DNA from: Spirosoma foliorum
Lineage (GTDB): Bacteria > Bacteroidota > Bacteroidia > Cytophagales > Spirosomataceae
DNA: 64,000 nt
NCBI RefSeq assembly: GCF_014117325.1
Contig: NZ_CP059732.1
Location: 6,337,001-6,401,000 of the forward strand
Direction: 5' to 3'
Shown here: in pieces, positions 7,092 through 16,768 of the stretch
Numbering within the stretch: position 1 is the stretch's first letter
How the letters are laid out: each line of letters begins with the position of its first letter
Translations under genes and position numbers: made by a program
Notes under the pieces: generated by a model
Seen by the model: only the letters and a program-made list of their open reading frames with translations
Told to the model about the DNA's origin: nothing
The model's database searches: none

Positions 7092-10000
7092 ATGAACTAC
7101 AATCTCTACGGCCTTAATTCCAATGATTTTGAGCATTTAGTACAATCATTAATGCAAAAGATTCTAGGTACAACAGCCTTGGTATTTGGAGCGGGAAAGG
7201 ATGGGGCGAGGGAACTTACATTTAATGGCCAAGCCGCATTTCCTAATTCTACGGAGCAATGGAATGGCTATTGGGTTATCCAAGCAAAATATAAGAGTAA
7301 GGATGATGGAACGAATGATTATGCCTAGGTAGAAAAAAACCTCAAAAAAGATATTGAAAAGTTTGGCAAAAAAGGATATAAATATCCTGATAATTATATA
7401 TTTCTTACAAATGCAACACTGACGCCAGTTGCCATTACAGGCGGAAGAGACAAGATAGAAGAGTTCAAAAAGATCTACCTAAAAAAGATTCCAAATATAT
7501 TTATTGGTGGATATGATGAGATAACAAAATTCTTAGACAATAATAGAGATGTTGCCACTTCATATTCTAGTTTCATTTTATCTGGAGATATTTTATCTTC
7601 CGTTTATGAATACTTTCAATATGAATCTAATAAATCGGCGCGTAGTATAAATTTAATCAATTTATACTTACAAAAAGAATTCACAAATGAATTGAAGTCT
7701 AAATTAATACAAGCTGGAGATTTAGTAAGGACTGTAAATCTAGAAAATGTCTTTGTAGATCTATATGCAGAAAGGATTACAAACACATATGATAAACAAA
7801 AGATCAAAATTGTAGATTTTTTACTTAAAACTGGAAACAATTTAAATAGGTCACAAAACTCGGCGAATAAATTTGTAATAATAGGTGGAGCGGGAGCAGG
7901 AAAATCTACTATTACTCAATTTATAAGTCAATATTATACTGCTCATTTTTTAAAATCCAACACTAAAAAGAGAATAAGTAATATTGATAATTTCCTTAAA
8001 GAATGTCGAACAGCTAATTTGCCAGAATTAAATTGTTTAAGATTTCCAATTAAGATAATTTTAAAAGATTACGCAGGATGGATAAATGATAAGCAATCCG
8101 GCGACAATAATATTTCAGTCATACAGTATATAAGATATAGAATTAACAATATTGCTGATGCAGAAATAGATTTATACAATTTGAGAGATATATTAAAAAA
8201 ACTTTCTTTTATATTTATCTTCGATGGCTTAGATGAAGTACCACCTTCTTCCAATAGAGCCATTGTAATAAAAGAAATTAATGATTTCATAGAAATTGAA
8301 CTTGAAGATGCGCAATGCGACTCATTAATAATATCTACAACTAGGCCGCAAGGTTACACAAAAGAATTCAATGCAGATATTTATGAGCATTTAACATTAG
8401 TTGAAATGCCTGATGAGACCTGCTTAGAATATTTAAAAAAATTATTGAAGAATATAGAATCATCACCAGATGCTATAAAAGATTATTATAAAACCTTAAG
8501 TGATGCCTTAAAAAATGACATTACGGGTCGGTTAATGAGGACTCCATTACAGGCAACAATAATGACAATTCTTGTAACCTCTGGAGGAGAGCCTTCAATT
8601 AATAAATATCAGTTATTTAAAAAATATTATGATACTATATATAATAGAGAAAAACAAAAAAAAGTATCTAAGTTAATTAATGCGTATGAAACACAAATTA
8701 ATCAAATTCATAATCTATTAGGATTTCAATTACAATCAAATGCAGAGAAATCTAACAATTTATATTCAAATATGGATTTAGATAAGTTTGAAGATTTAAT
8801 TAGTGAGTATCTAAAAGGTGAGGCATGGAAAGATCAAGAAATAAATATTTTTATTAATGATTTTAAAAATACAATAACTCATAGGCTAGTGTTTATAACT
8901 GAGGTTCAAGATAAAAAAGTTGGATTTGTAGTTAGGTCATTACAGGAATTTTTTGCCGCTATTTACTATATGGACACTAGCGAGCAAAATATTCGCACAA
9001 ACATCCTAAACATTGCAACAAGTGCCTATTGGCGAAATACACTGATATTTTCAATTGGATATCTTCGTATTAATAAAGAGTATTTAGTCAACGATGTTTT
9101 TGCAATCTGCGAGGAATTAAATGGGTTAGGATTACCAGCAGGTTATAATAATATAAAGGCATCAATAAAAAGTGGTTCCTGGCTTTCATTAGATATATTA
9201 ACAGAAGGCATTATAAACGATGCTAAAAAATTCCTCTACAAATTTGTAACTCTTCTTGAACCTCTATTAGATATTTCTTTAATTAATGAACACGCCAAGT
9301 TCAATAAACTAGATAATAGTTTAAAGCAAGATTGGATAGTTAATATTTTCCTCAAGAAGAGGCTTAGTAAAGAAAATACTGTCCAATATTATTCTACAAT
9401 TTGTGAAGTCTCTTGTATGATGTTAGCTACTTCAAGTAGTGAAAAAGCTATACAAATAAAAGATATGTTATATTCTTCGGTGAATAAAAATCAGAAGTTA
9501 GTGTTAATTGACAAGCTATACAAGTTTCAAGAAATTGATGACAGATTCATATCCTTATTCACAGAAATCCTTCTCGAATATCCGAAGTTAAGTCTTGAGA
9601 AAATTATCATTCGAGAGCTTGGAAAGTCATTATTTATTATTAATTTACTTGACACAGAAATTAATAACGGAAGAAATATTATTATTAAAAGGATTATTGA
9701 GGAATTTATACTAATATCACTAGATACAAGGGAAGAGCTTAATAAAGACATTGTCAACACTATCGTTGGGAAAATTGCAAATAAGCGATTAGCAATTTAT
9801 TTGACTACTAGGCAGTCTAAAAGTATAACATATGGTTGTTTCAAAAATAATACTCTCCTTAGCTATGGCCATATAGAGGTTACTCTACTACTAACACAAA
9901 GCAAAAATACACTTAACATATACGTTCTAAAAAATATTTGCGAACAGTATAATATACCCTATCTATATTTATATTTTACTTACTTATTCTATCCAACTTT

Positions 10001-11093
10001 ATCTAATTTAATTAATTTTTTCAATTCATTGGATTTAGAAAGTCTACCAGTAAAAGAAAAATTTTCTTCTACTATTACAAATGATTGGTTATTTAATTTT
10101 ATTACGAAATCTAGCAACAATACCTTTAGTAATACAAATATCTATTTGCAACAAATTAATTTAATCAAAGATGAAGATATTGTAAACATGGAAAATAATC
10201 TTATTACTAGTACAAATGACGATATTAAACTAAAACTAGCTAGCTCAAGGACTTTTAGAATAGATGAAGGTGATGCTTCAGTAAAAAAAATTATTGAGGC
10301 ACTTAATCTACAACATGGCCACCTGAATATCGACACTCTTAATTCTTTTATCAGTATTTATGGTCTAAATAAAACATTTCAAAAAACCAAAATTAAAGCA
10401 ATAGATATTGATTTAATAACTCGACTTCTTGCAAATGAAAACATAAATTTCAAATTTATCAATCAATCTGATTTTATTTTGTGTTGGTTTTATATTATTA
10501 CAGATGGCAACAAACAAGTAATTTACGAGACTTTACAGCAAAATGATTGCTTCACTAAAATTCATTTAGACAATTTCGAACATTTCTATCATTTTTTATT
10601 TAGTGAAACTCCAAATCAAATTTTTTACAAAAAATTCGTTGACATTCTGAATGTTTTTCTAAATCTAGACTGTGCCAATAATTCGATAATTTTACTAGGC
10701 TATATTTTATTGGCCGGTGACGAATTAGCGATAAAAACAACAAAAGAATTATTGACTAGAATAAATTTTAAAAATCTTGTTAATGTAAACTATATTTCTA
10801 ACGAAGCGAGAATTAGCAAATTCTTGATACTATTATTTTCAGAAACTAATCCTTGGAAAAACAATCATGAAGTTTCTAATGAATTTAAAATGATTCTCGC
10901 GAAAGTTCCTCTATTATTTAAATACTTTATAAGCATTATCAATTCATTAAAAATTGACAATATCTGGGTAATTGAATTTATAATAGAGCTTGTAAATTCT
11001 GAAACTTTTCTACTCATAGAGGATGACTTTACAAAAAGCGCATATTTTACATATCTAAAAAATGTAAATGAAGTTCAAAGGGTTATTTGTTAA
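7092..11093 (+). pseudogene. STAND defence NTPase: Mrr-like nuclease domain + NACHT domain, interrupted by one in-frame TAG
   Basis: One reading frame runs from ATG 7092 to 11093, broken only by TAG at 7326-7328 (codon 79). The frame is open and clearly continuous on both sides: an N-terminal Mrr-type PD-(D/E)xK region (FEHLVQSLMQKILG, GAGKDGARE, WVIQAKYKS with the Q-x-K form) resumes with VEKNLKKDIEKFGKKGYKY. The NACHT domain follows with Walker A GGAGAGKST (from residue 265) and Walker B FIFIFDGLDEVP (Asp378). The remaining 800 or so residues are helical and probably sense the trigger. The family (bacterial NACHT/Avs-like) triggers DNA degradation on phage sensing. The gene is extremely AT-rich, a sign of transfer. 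TAG for CAG is the simplest change; inactivation, suppression or a base error are alternatives. The downstream part could start internally. Confidence 0.85.
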
Positions 11094-11123
11094 TCATAGA
11101 AATGCCATAACATTTCTATGATT
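11092..11123. terminator. Bidirectional terminator hairpin
   Basis: A perfect 13-bp inverted repeat (11092-11104 AATCATAGAAATG and 11111-11123) with a 6-nt loop starts at the stop codon of the NACHT gene. It lies between this gene and the convergent small gene ending at 11157, flanked by T/A-rich tails on both sides. Confidence 0.75.
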
Positions 11124-11156
11124 ATACATTTTATAATTTACCTATGAGCTAATATA

Positions 11157-11420
11157 TTATTTTTTCGTAAGGCTATCTATAGCTTTTCGCAATCTCAGAT
11201 GAGCCTTCTGGCAACCCTGACAACAAAAAGTCGCATCAACCCTTTTTCCTTCAAACTCCTTACTACAGTATAAGCATTTTTTAGTATAGAAGAAATTAGT
11301 GAATTCTTGATAGCTACCGGGCCACCTTTGACTATATATCCGTTTCCCCTTCTGTACTCGCTCAAACTGGTAGTTACGAAGCCCGTTCTTACCTTCTTTT
11401 ATTTTATTGTTTGTCTTCAT
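11157..11420 (-). CDS. Small putative zinc-binding protein, hypothetical
   Basis: The 87-aa basic protein has a C-terminal four-Cys pattern (CLYCSKEFEG, then FCCQGCQKAHLRLRK) typical of a treble-clef/zinc-ribbon of small DNA- or RNA-binding proteins. The N-terminus is Lys-rich (MKTNNKIKEGKNGLRNYQFE). It lies between the NACHT gene and a primase remnant, in AT-rich DNA, so it probably belongs to mobile-element cargo. No named family is recognised. Confidence 0.6.
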   Translation of the reverse strand: MKTNNKIKEGKNGLRNYQFERVQKGKRIYSQRWPGSYQEFTNFFYTKKCLYCSKEFEGKRVDATFCCQGCQKAHLRLRKAIDSLTKK

Positions 11421-11560
11421 GTCAATGTACGCGTTAAATCTGTGAAAGAACTGGTTTAGTCATTCGATAGTCATCTTATAGACCTTCTTTATACCGTCTA
11501 TAGCCTCCCAAAAGCCTGCCTAAAGCCATCGAAAAGCCTATTTTGGTATAGACCTACATA

Positions 11561-11815
11561 TCAGGTAATGTGATTATTCATTAGATGATCGTTGAAGTCT
11601 TTACTATTTGGGTAATAATGGGAGCAGTCCCGAACATTCAAACCTTCTTTCTTAAGCCGCTCTAAGGCTAACTTGCCGGACTTATCATTATCCAAGAAAG
11701 CGTTTACCGTAGCGTACTCAGATAGGATCGGTAAGGAGGTGTTTACGAAGGAAAGGGAGTTTAAAACGATAGTCGGATTATTTAGCCTTTGTATAGTAAT
11801 CAGGACTTCGGTTCA
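11561..11815 (-). pseudogene. Remnant of a Toprim-domain primase/mobilisation protein (C-terminus)
   Basis: On the minus strand an open stretch reads NPTIVLNSLSFVNTSLPILS, then VNAFLDNDKSGKLALERLKK and NSKDFNDHLMN before the stop at 11561. LNSLSF and LDNDKSGK are hallmark pieces of the Toprim domain of Bacteroidota element primases. An in-frame TGA lies just upstream near 11818, and nothing of the zinc-binding or catalytic N-terminal part remains. It is a decayed fragment of a plasmid or integrative element. The stretch 11421-11560 shows nothing recognisable. Confidence 0.75.
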
Positions 11816-11867
11816 TTTTCTAAATAAACCCTCGCGCCTGAAACGAAGTAGTTTTCATCTGTCTACT

Positions 11868-12124
11868 CCTTAAATGGGGCGTTGCCCACTTTGAGTTAGC
11901 CGATTTGTTGAAACAGCGGAACTTCGATCTGCCCTCGCTCGTGCTCGGCAATTGTCGGACTTGCTGGACCATTGAACAGATTGGGTAAGCCCTCCAGGAC
12001 TTGTTGTTTCCACTAAGTAATTTGACAGGGCCACTGTGCATTGGCATGAATGCCGAATTCGCTGCTGAGCTGAGCAAGCGTTTTGCGCCCTTTTAGCGTT
12101 TCCAAGCCGACTTTGATTTTACAC
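11868..12124 (-). pseudogene. Degenerate IS3-family transposase OrfA
   Basis: Minus-strand translation gives KIKVGLETLKGRKTLAQLSS, EFGIHAN, then WKQQVLEGLPNLFNG and GQIEVPLFQQIG, the HTH and linker of an IS3-group OrfA. The frame is broken by an in-frame TAG inside the HTH-leucine zipper junction and by TAA near the end, and no OrfB (rve integrase) follows. Terminal inverted repeats are not evident. It is a dead insertion sequence. Confidence 0.75.
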
Positions 12125-12272
12125 TTATCGGTACTGGCCAACAATTGGAGAACTCCATATTAATACTGGCTTTAAGCGATCTTCAATTTCTACGCCAACT
12201 GCCTATTTGAAACAAGTGGAGCCATAGCCCCAGGCGTTCATAATCACCACATGTACTGCAAATAAGATTTAT

Positions 12273-12329
12273 TCTAAGCAGTTTATAAGGTTTATCTAAG
12301 CTCATTCCAAGACGACAAGTCGTACTTTG
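12273..12329 (+). promoter_or_regulatory. 11-bp direct-repeat array A (candidate OmpR-family operator) and promoter
   Basis: Four hexamers at exact 11-bp spacing: TCTAAG 12273, TATAAG 12284, TCTAAG 12295, TCCAAG 12306. A TTTG -7 element lies at 12326, 20 bp after the start of box 4. The lipoprotein gene starts at 12364. Confidence 0.7.
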
Positions 12330-12363
12330 AAGCCAGTTAGTACACCTTATTAATTCGAACGTT

Positions 12364-12843
12364 ATGAACATGAAAACACGAACACTTAAGTCCCTAACAA
12401 TCACGTCGTTACTTGCGTTGTCATTAACCGGCCTTCAGTCCTGCAATAGTACATCGGAGGAGTCTCGAACCGAAGAGGCTATAGAAAACACGGGGGATGC
12501 CATAAAGGCAGATACCAAAGAAACGGCTGAGGAAGTGTCCGCTAATTTTCAGACCGAGCGGGATAAAGTCGTTGCTAACCTAGAGGAACAACGGGATAAA
12601 CTCGATCAAAAAATCGACGAGTTAAGTAACAAACTGGACCAGAAAAGCAACAAAGCCGACAAGACAATGAACCGTCAAGTAGAAAAATTAAAAACGGAGC
12701 GAGAGGAGTTGAATAAAGATATTGACAAGGCTAAAAATGCAACAGCTGATGCCTGGCAGGACGTTAAAGCAGGCTTCAAGAAAGCAGGACGTTCCATTGG
12801 CAATGCCTTTGACGAAGCTGGCGACCGGCTCGATAACAACTAG
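12364..12843 (+). CDS. Lipoprotein with long coiled coil
   Basis: The N-terminus is a lipoprotein signal peptide with lipobox LTGLQSC; lipidated Cys is about residue 27. The mature part is charged and helical throughout (FQTERDKVVANLEEQRDKLD), ending with a glycine-containing helix (GFKKAGRSIGNAFDEAGDRL) that resembles stress-induced YtxH/LEA-like repeats. It probably sits on the periplasmic face of a membrane. The second ATG at 12370 is an equally good start. A strong 11-bp-repeat array with a TTTG element lies just upstream, placing it in the proposed stress regulon. The exact function is unknown. Confidence 0.8.
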   Translation: MNMKTRTLKSLTITSLLALSLTGLQSCNSTSEESRTEEAIENTGDAIKADTKETAEEVSANFQTERDKVVANLEEQRDKLDQKIDELSNKLDQKSNKADKTMNRQVEKLKTEREELNKDIDKAKNATADAWQDVKAGFKKAGRSIGNAFDEAGDRLDNN

Positions 12844-13031
12844 TCTGGGAGAAATCTGAATAGATCAATCCGGCTTACCAGTTCAAACACTGGCTAAGCG
12901 GGTTGACCTCACATAAGTTAGCAAAAACTAAACGTACTCTCTCCCTAGGGAGCCTTGCTAGTGGGCAGCCGATGTTTTTAGTTACAACTCCGCAACGTCT
13001 GTCAACTCAACATTCTTAATTTTTCTTTTGT

Positions 13032-13977
13032 ATGCACGAAGTCTTATTTGGTGCACCAGTAATTCCTTTAGAGCGACTGTGGACCGTCGAAAAAGCGGCA
13101 CCAGACCTTATTGTCTGGGCAGCTCCGGTCATGTTTTTACTGACCGGAGTAGAAATCCTGATTACGCATTTACAGGAGAAGCCCTATTATAATAAACAGG
13201 AAACGATTGGGTCTATTTTAGTGGGTTTAGGCTCAGTTGTGATTGGAACCAGTCTGAAACTCGGCCTGCTGTATGGGGTAGTCTGGCTTTACAACCTACT
13301 TCCCTGGCGCATGTCACTTCAGTGGTGGACGTTTATTCCCTGTTACCTCATCTTTGATTTTTTTAGTTATTGGGCGCACCGCATTTCGCATGAACGTCGA
13401 TTCTGGTGGACAACCCATGTGGTTCATCATTCCAGTGAGCATTACAATCTGACGGTTTCATTCCGTCTGAGCTGGATTCAGAATTTGAAGGTTATTTTTT
13501 TTTCTACCCGTAGCCCTGATCGGCTTTCACCCCATCATTTTCTTTACGGTTAGCCAGGTAGCCGTCCTGTTCCAGTTTTGGGTGCATACCGAGTACATCC
13601 GTCGATTGCCGAATTGGGTCGAATTTATTTTCGCCACGCCCTCTAACCACCGGGTACATCATGGATCGCAGGAGAAGTACATCGATAAAAATTACGGGGC
13701 TACGTTTATTATTTGGGATCGGCTACTAGGAACCTACCAGCCCGAAGAAGAAGCGCCGATCTACGGTATTACAACAAATATTGGCAACAAAGCGAATCCA
13801 ATACACATCAATTTTCACGAGTTCATCGACATGGTGAATGACGTGCGAAAAGCCCGTGGACTTCGACAGAAGCTCTTTTATCTTTATGGTAGCCCTATTG
13901 CCGTGGCACAAAAAAAACAGCAGCCTGTCAACATAGAGACCGTTTCGGAGGATGAATTGATTGAACGGGCGGTATAA
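13032..13977 (+). pseudogene. Sterol desaturase/fatty acid hydroxylase family protein, frameshifted in a T9 run
   Basis: The family is membrane-bound di-iron hydroxylases acting on lipids. The first part (13032 to about 13500) has three to four membrane segments and the His clusters FDFFSYWAHRISHE and WWTTHVVHHSSEHYN. The frame then ends early, but the +1 frame continues without a break (FFLPVALIGFHPIIFFTVSQ) into WVHTEYIRRLP and the last cluster TPSNHRVHHGSQ. Both halves together make one normal protein. The switch point is a run of nine T at 13495-13503; eight T would restore one frame. It could be a sequencing error, a slip-prone phase switch or true decay. Confidence 0.85.
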
Positions 13978-14022
13978 CGTACAGATTACTATCAATACAC
14001 ATTTAAACGATTCAATCACGAT

Positions 14023-14286
14023 ATGGCAAGCGAAGACAGAGAAGATATCATCCGGGCCAAACAGGCCATTTCGCCCAATGGGCTGGAAAACCAATCGGCG
14101 GAAGGGCACAGTGGGGTAAGTACCGAGCAACCTGTCGGCGATTTACCCGACGAGAAACTTCCCAATCAGGAACTGACGGATAAGTACATGGATGGCTCCG
14201 ATGAGCCAGGCGAAAACGTGCGGGTTATGAATCCGAATCGCAATCCAGACAACAAGCCGAGCATTGATAAACCCGCTTATGATTAG
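14023..14286 (+). CDS. Hypothetical hydrophilic protein
   Basis: The 87-aa protein is rich in Asp, Glu, Pro and Asn, without a signal peptide or membrane segment, and probably disordered (VSTEQPVGDLPDEKLPNQEL, ending PSIDKPAYD). It lies 46 nt after the sterol-desaturase-like gene, in the same direction and plausibly the same transcript. A strong inverted repeat follows it. No family is recognised. Confidence 0.6.
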   Translation: MASEDREDIIRAKQAISPNGLENQSAEGHSGVSTEQPVGDLPDEKLPNQELTDKYMDGSDEPGENVRVMNPNRNPDNKPSIDKPAYD

Positions 14287-14363
14287 ATTGGAAACAAACC
14301 AGTTGACGTCGAAACTCAATACCTGGTAATATAAGCCTTTTTGTTTATGTGGCACTCCCCCAG

Positions 14364-14416
14364 CCCGTAAAGGGAGCTTAGCTTAATTTGAATCAAGCTT
14401 GAACTCCCTTTACGGG
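14364..14416. terminator. Perfect 13-bp inverted repeat, likely terminator
   Basis: CCCGTAAAGGGAG (14364-14376) and its exact complement (14404-14416) are separated by 27 nt that can fold further (AGCTT/AAGCTT). It sits after the 14023-14286 gene. There is no clear T tract, so it may be a transcript-stabilising hairpin or a small repeat element rather than an intrinsic terminator. Between 14417 and 14576 I see nothing else. Confidence 0.5.
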
Positions 14417-14576
14417 TTGAGGGTAAATTGACAGCCAAATTCTAACCGTTCCGTACCCATAACGGCCACACCATTTTGAGCCACTTACCCAGGAGTAAAT
14501 GCGTTAACTATCTGTCAGGATTCACAGAAAAAGCCGGATGGCGTGATTAAGCATCCTCAATTCAGTCAATCTATTC

Positions 14577-14633
14577 TCTAAGTACTTTCTAATACTTGCT
14601 TAAGGTGATTCTAAATTGCCCCTGCGTTCTTTG
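14577..14633 (+). promoter_or_regulatory. 11-bp direct-repeat array B and promoter
   Basis: TCTAAG 14577, TCTAAT 14588, CTTAAG 14599, TCTAAA 14610, with TTTG at 14630 (20 bp after box 4). The next annotated gene starts at 14896, implying a leader of about 250 nt. Confidence 0.7.
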
Positions 14634-14668
14634 ATTTATATCAACTTAAACCATGCGATGACAGGCTT

Positions 14669-14755
14669 ATGATAACTTGTCTTACAGGATCGCTTCTTAC
14701 ACGCTCAGTTGTAGCTGTAATTGTATTAGGTTTTCAAGTCTGGAAGCGCGCCTAG
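14669..14755 (+). CDS. Possible 28-aa hydrophobic leader peptide
   Basis: In the long leader between array B and the TreZ-like gene, ATG 14669 opens a 28-codon frame with a membrane-type segment (SVVAVIVLGFQVW) after a basic residue and ending in KRA. It is the only short frame I noticed there. It could be a small membrane peptide, a leader, or chance. Confidence 0.25.
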   Translation: MITCLTGSLLTRSVVAVIVLGFQVWKRA

Positions 14756-14895
14756 ATGATCAGAAAACAGATTGACATCCGGGAATTTCTACGGTATTAG
14801 TCGTACTTAATGAACAACGCGCGATTCAATTTGACTGGTTAAGCGGAGCTTTAATAAGTAGCTCTATCTGCTTACCGCATCTATGTATAAACCCT

Positions 14896-16644
14896 ATGAT
14901 GAATCAGCTCGATATAAACAGACGAACCCTTGGGGTCACTTTTTCTACAGAACAGCAGGCGACTGTAGTTTTATGGGCTCCGCTGGCCAAACAGGTGGCG
15001 GTAGCTATCCATGACCAGCCTGTACACCTTCCGTTAATAAACGATCATTCAGGTTATTGGCAGTTGGAGACTGACCAAATCAAACCTGGCGATTTGTATA
15101 CGTTTGTGCTCGACAATGAGAAGGAATATACTGATCCGGCATCGCTGTTGCAGCCTCAGGGCGTATATGGCCCTTCTCAGGCGGTAGATACGGACAAATT
15201 CTACTGGGAAGATTCCTCCTGGATCAACCCGCCCCTCAATGAGTACATTATTTATGAACTCGACATTCACACTTTTACGACCGATGGCACGCTCCAGGCG
15301 ATCATCAGCAAACTGGGCCATTTGAAAAAACTAGGCATCAACGCGCTTGTTATCAGACCCGTCGCGCCCTTTCCGGAGTCAACAAACCAGCCACATAAGG
15401 AATCGTTTATTTATGCCGTACAGGCTTCGTATGGAGGCCCTACCCAGTTGCAACAACTGATCAATGCCTGTCATTATGAGGGCATTGCGGTCATACTGGA
15501 CATAATTCCAAATTCTATCGATCAGGGGGCAACCAGTAATCGGGACATCAGCACGTATATTCCCAGAAAACAAAGTACCAGTCAGGCTAAAGCCACTCAG
15601 TTCACTACTATCCAGCAGAACGCGTATCGGCGTTACCTGATTGAGAATGCCTTGATGTGGTTCCGTGATTTTCATGCCGACGCTATTCGCCTGGATGTAG
15701 GGGATTCATTTAGTGATTCTGAGCGAATTCTACAGGAAATTCGGGAACACACCAATAAATTGACAGCCCTAACGGGTCGTCAGTACTACCTGCTTATCGA
15801 ACAGGGTCTGACCGAAATACCCATGTATAGTCCAACGAGTCAGCAAGTTGGCAGTGATCCGTTAGCAACGATCAACGACGATTGCCGGAGTTACTACCTC
15901 ACCGACAGAAGCGGTGATCACCAGGCAAAAACCTACCGGGAGGATTTTGCATATGATACCCATTTTTCGTCAATTCTTGAGGAACTGTTTGAACGACAGG
16001 CAAAAACTGAACCTGTAGCGCCTTTGCTTACAGTTTCCCAACAGTATAAGCAGACGGGTCATCACGAATTACCTGAAGAAGAAGCGGTCATTAGCCTTGA
16101 ATTGTTAAAACTTACGGCCGGCTCCATTATGGTTAGCCCCTATATTCCGACCATTTTCATGGGCGAAGAGTGGGGGGCTACGAATCCGTTTTCGGAATCA
16201 TTACAAACCAGTGCGTTTCCTGCCGTTCACGCTACGGATAAAGTAGCTCTATTGACCGATAACAAACCCCTTTCGTGGGAATTACTGAAGCAGGTTCCCA
16301 ATAAAACTCTCTACCACTTTTATCAGGCCCTTACCGCCTTACGCCGATCACAACCGGCACTCTACCATCTGAATCCAAAACAGGTAGAAATCAATCACCG
16401 GCAAGACCAGCAGACGATGATCCTTCACCGCTGGTGTAGAGACAATCACGTACTTTGCCTACTAAACTTTTCTCAGATAGATCAGCCGATTACGTTGCCT
16501 TCTCTGGGAAAAAACTGGCAGAAATTACTCGATTCGGCCGACCCGCTTTGGAGCGGTCCTGTAGCTTCTCTAGACTTTCTCTCGGATGAGGACACGCTCA
16601 TTCTACAGCCCGAATCGATCGTGGTTTATAAAGCGCGGTCATAA
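14896..16644 (+). CDS. TreZ-like GH13 protein (malto-oligosyltrehalose trehalohydrolase homologue), active site degenerate
   Basis: An N-terminal CBM48/E-set domain (about 1-95: TVVLWAPLAKQVAV) precedes a GH13 barrel. TreZ-like features include IIYELDIHTFTTDG and FMGEEWGATNPF. Nucleophile Asp267 (IRLDVGDS) and a Glu at 302 (LLIEQG) are kept. The conserved His of region I is lost (DIIPNS; Asn206-Ser207 instead of N-H), and the region IV N-H-D is replaced (SQQYKQ, Lys385 in place of the catalytic-triad Asp). Normal TreZ releases trehalose from maltooligosyltrehalose. With these losses hydrolysis is doubtful, so it may bind glycans or act as a regulator. There is no TreY neighbour. It is preceded by array B. 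Confidence 0.75.
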   Translation: MMNQLDINRRTLGVTFSTEQQATVVLWAPLAKQVAVAIHDQPVHLPLINDHSGYWQLETDQIKPGDLYTFVLDNEKEYTDPASLLQPQGVYGPSQAVDTDKFYWEDSSWINPPLNEYIIYELDIHTFTTDGTLQAIISKLGHLKKLGINALVIRPVAPFPESTNQPHKESFIYAVQASYGGPTQLQQLINACHYEGIAVILDIIPNSIDQGATSNRDISTYIPRKQSTSQAKATQFTTIQQNAYRRYLIENALMWFRDFHADAIRLDVGDSFSDSERILQEIREHTNKLTALTGRQYYLLIEQGLTEIPMYSPTSQQVGSDPLATINDDCRSYYLTDRSGDHQAKTYREDFAYDTHFSSILEELFERQAKTEPVAPLLTVSQQYKQTGHHELPEEEAVISLELLKLTAGSIMVSPYIPTIFMGEEWGATNPFSESLQTSAFPAVHATDKVALLTDNKPLSWELLKQVPNKTLYHFYQALTALRRSQPALYHLNPKQVEINHRQDQQTMILHRWCRDNHVLCLLNFSQIDQPITLPSLGKNWQKLLDSADPLWSGPVASLDFLSDEDTLILQPESIVVYKARS

Positions 16645-16668
16645 CTATTTGCGTAACAAGCTGGACTT

Positions 16669-16725
16669 TCTTATCAAATTCTAATCGGGCATTAAGCAGT
16701 TATTAAGCATTGCGGTGGAACTTGG
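16669..16725 (+). promoter_or_regulatory. 11-bp direct-repeat array C and promoter
   Basis: TCTTAT 16669, TCTAAT 16680, ATTAAG 16691, ATTAAG 16702, then TTGG at 16722 (20 bp after box 4). The universal stress protein gene starts at 16769. Confidence 0.65.
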
Positions 16726-16768
16726 ATTCAGTACCAACTAGTTTAAATCGATCTAAATCCTCAAAGCC

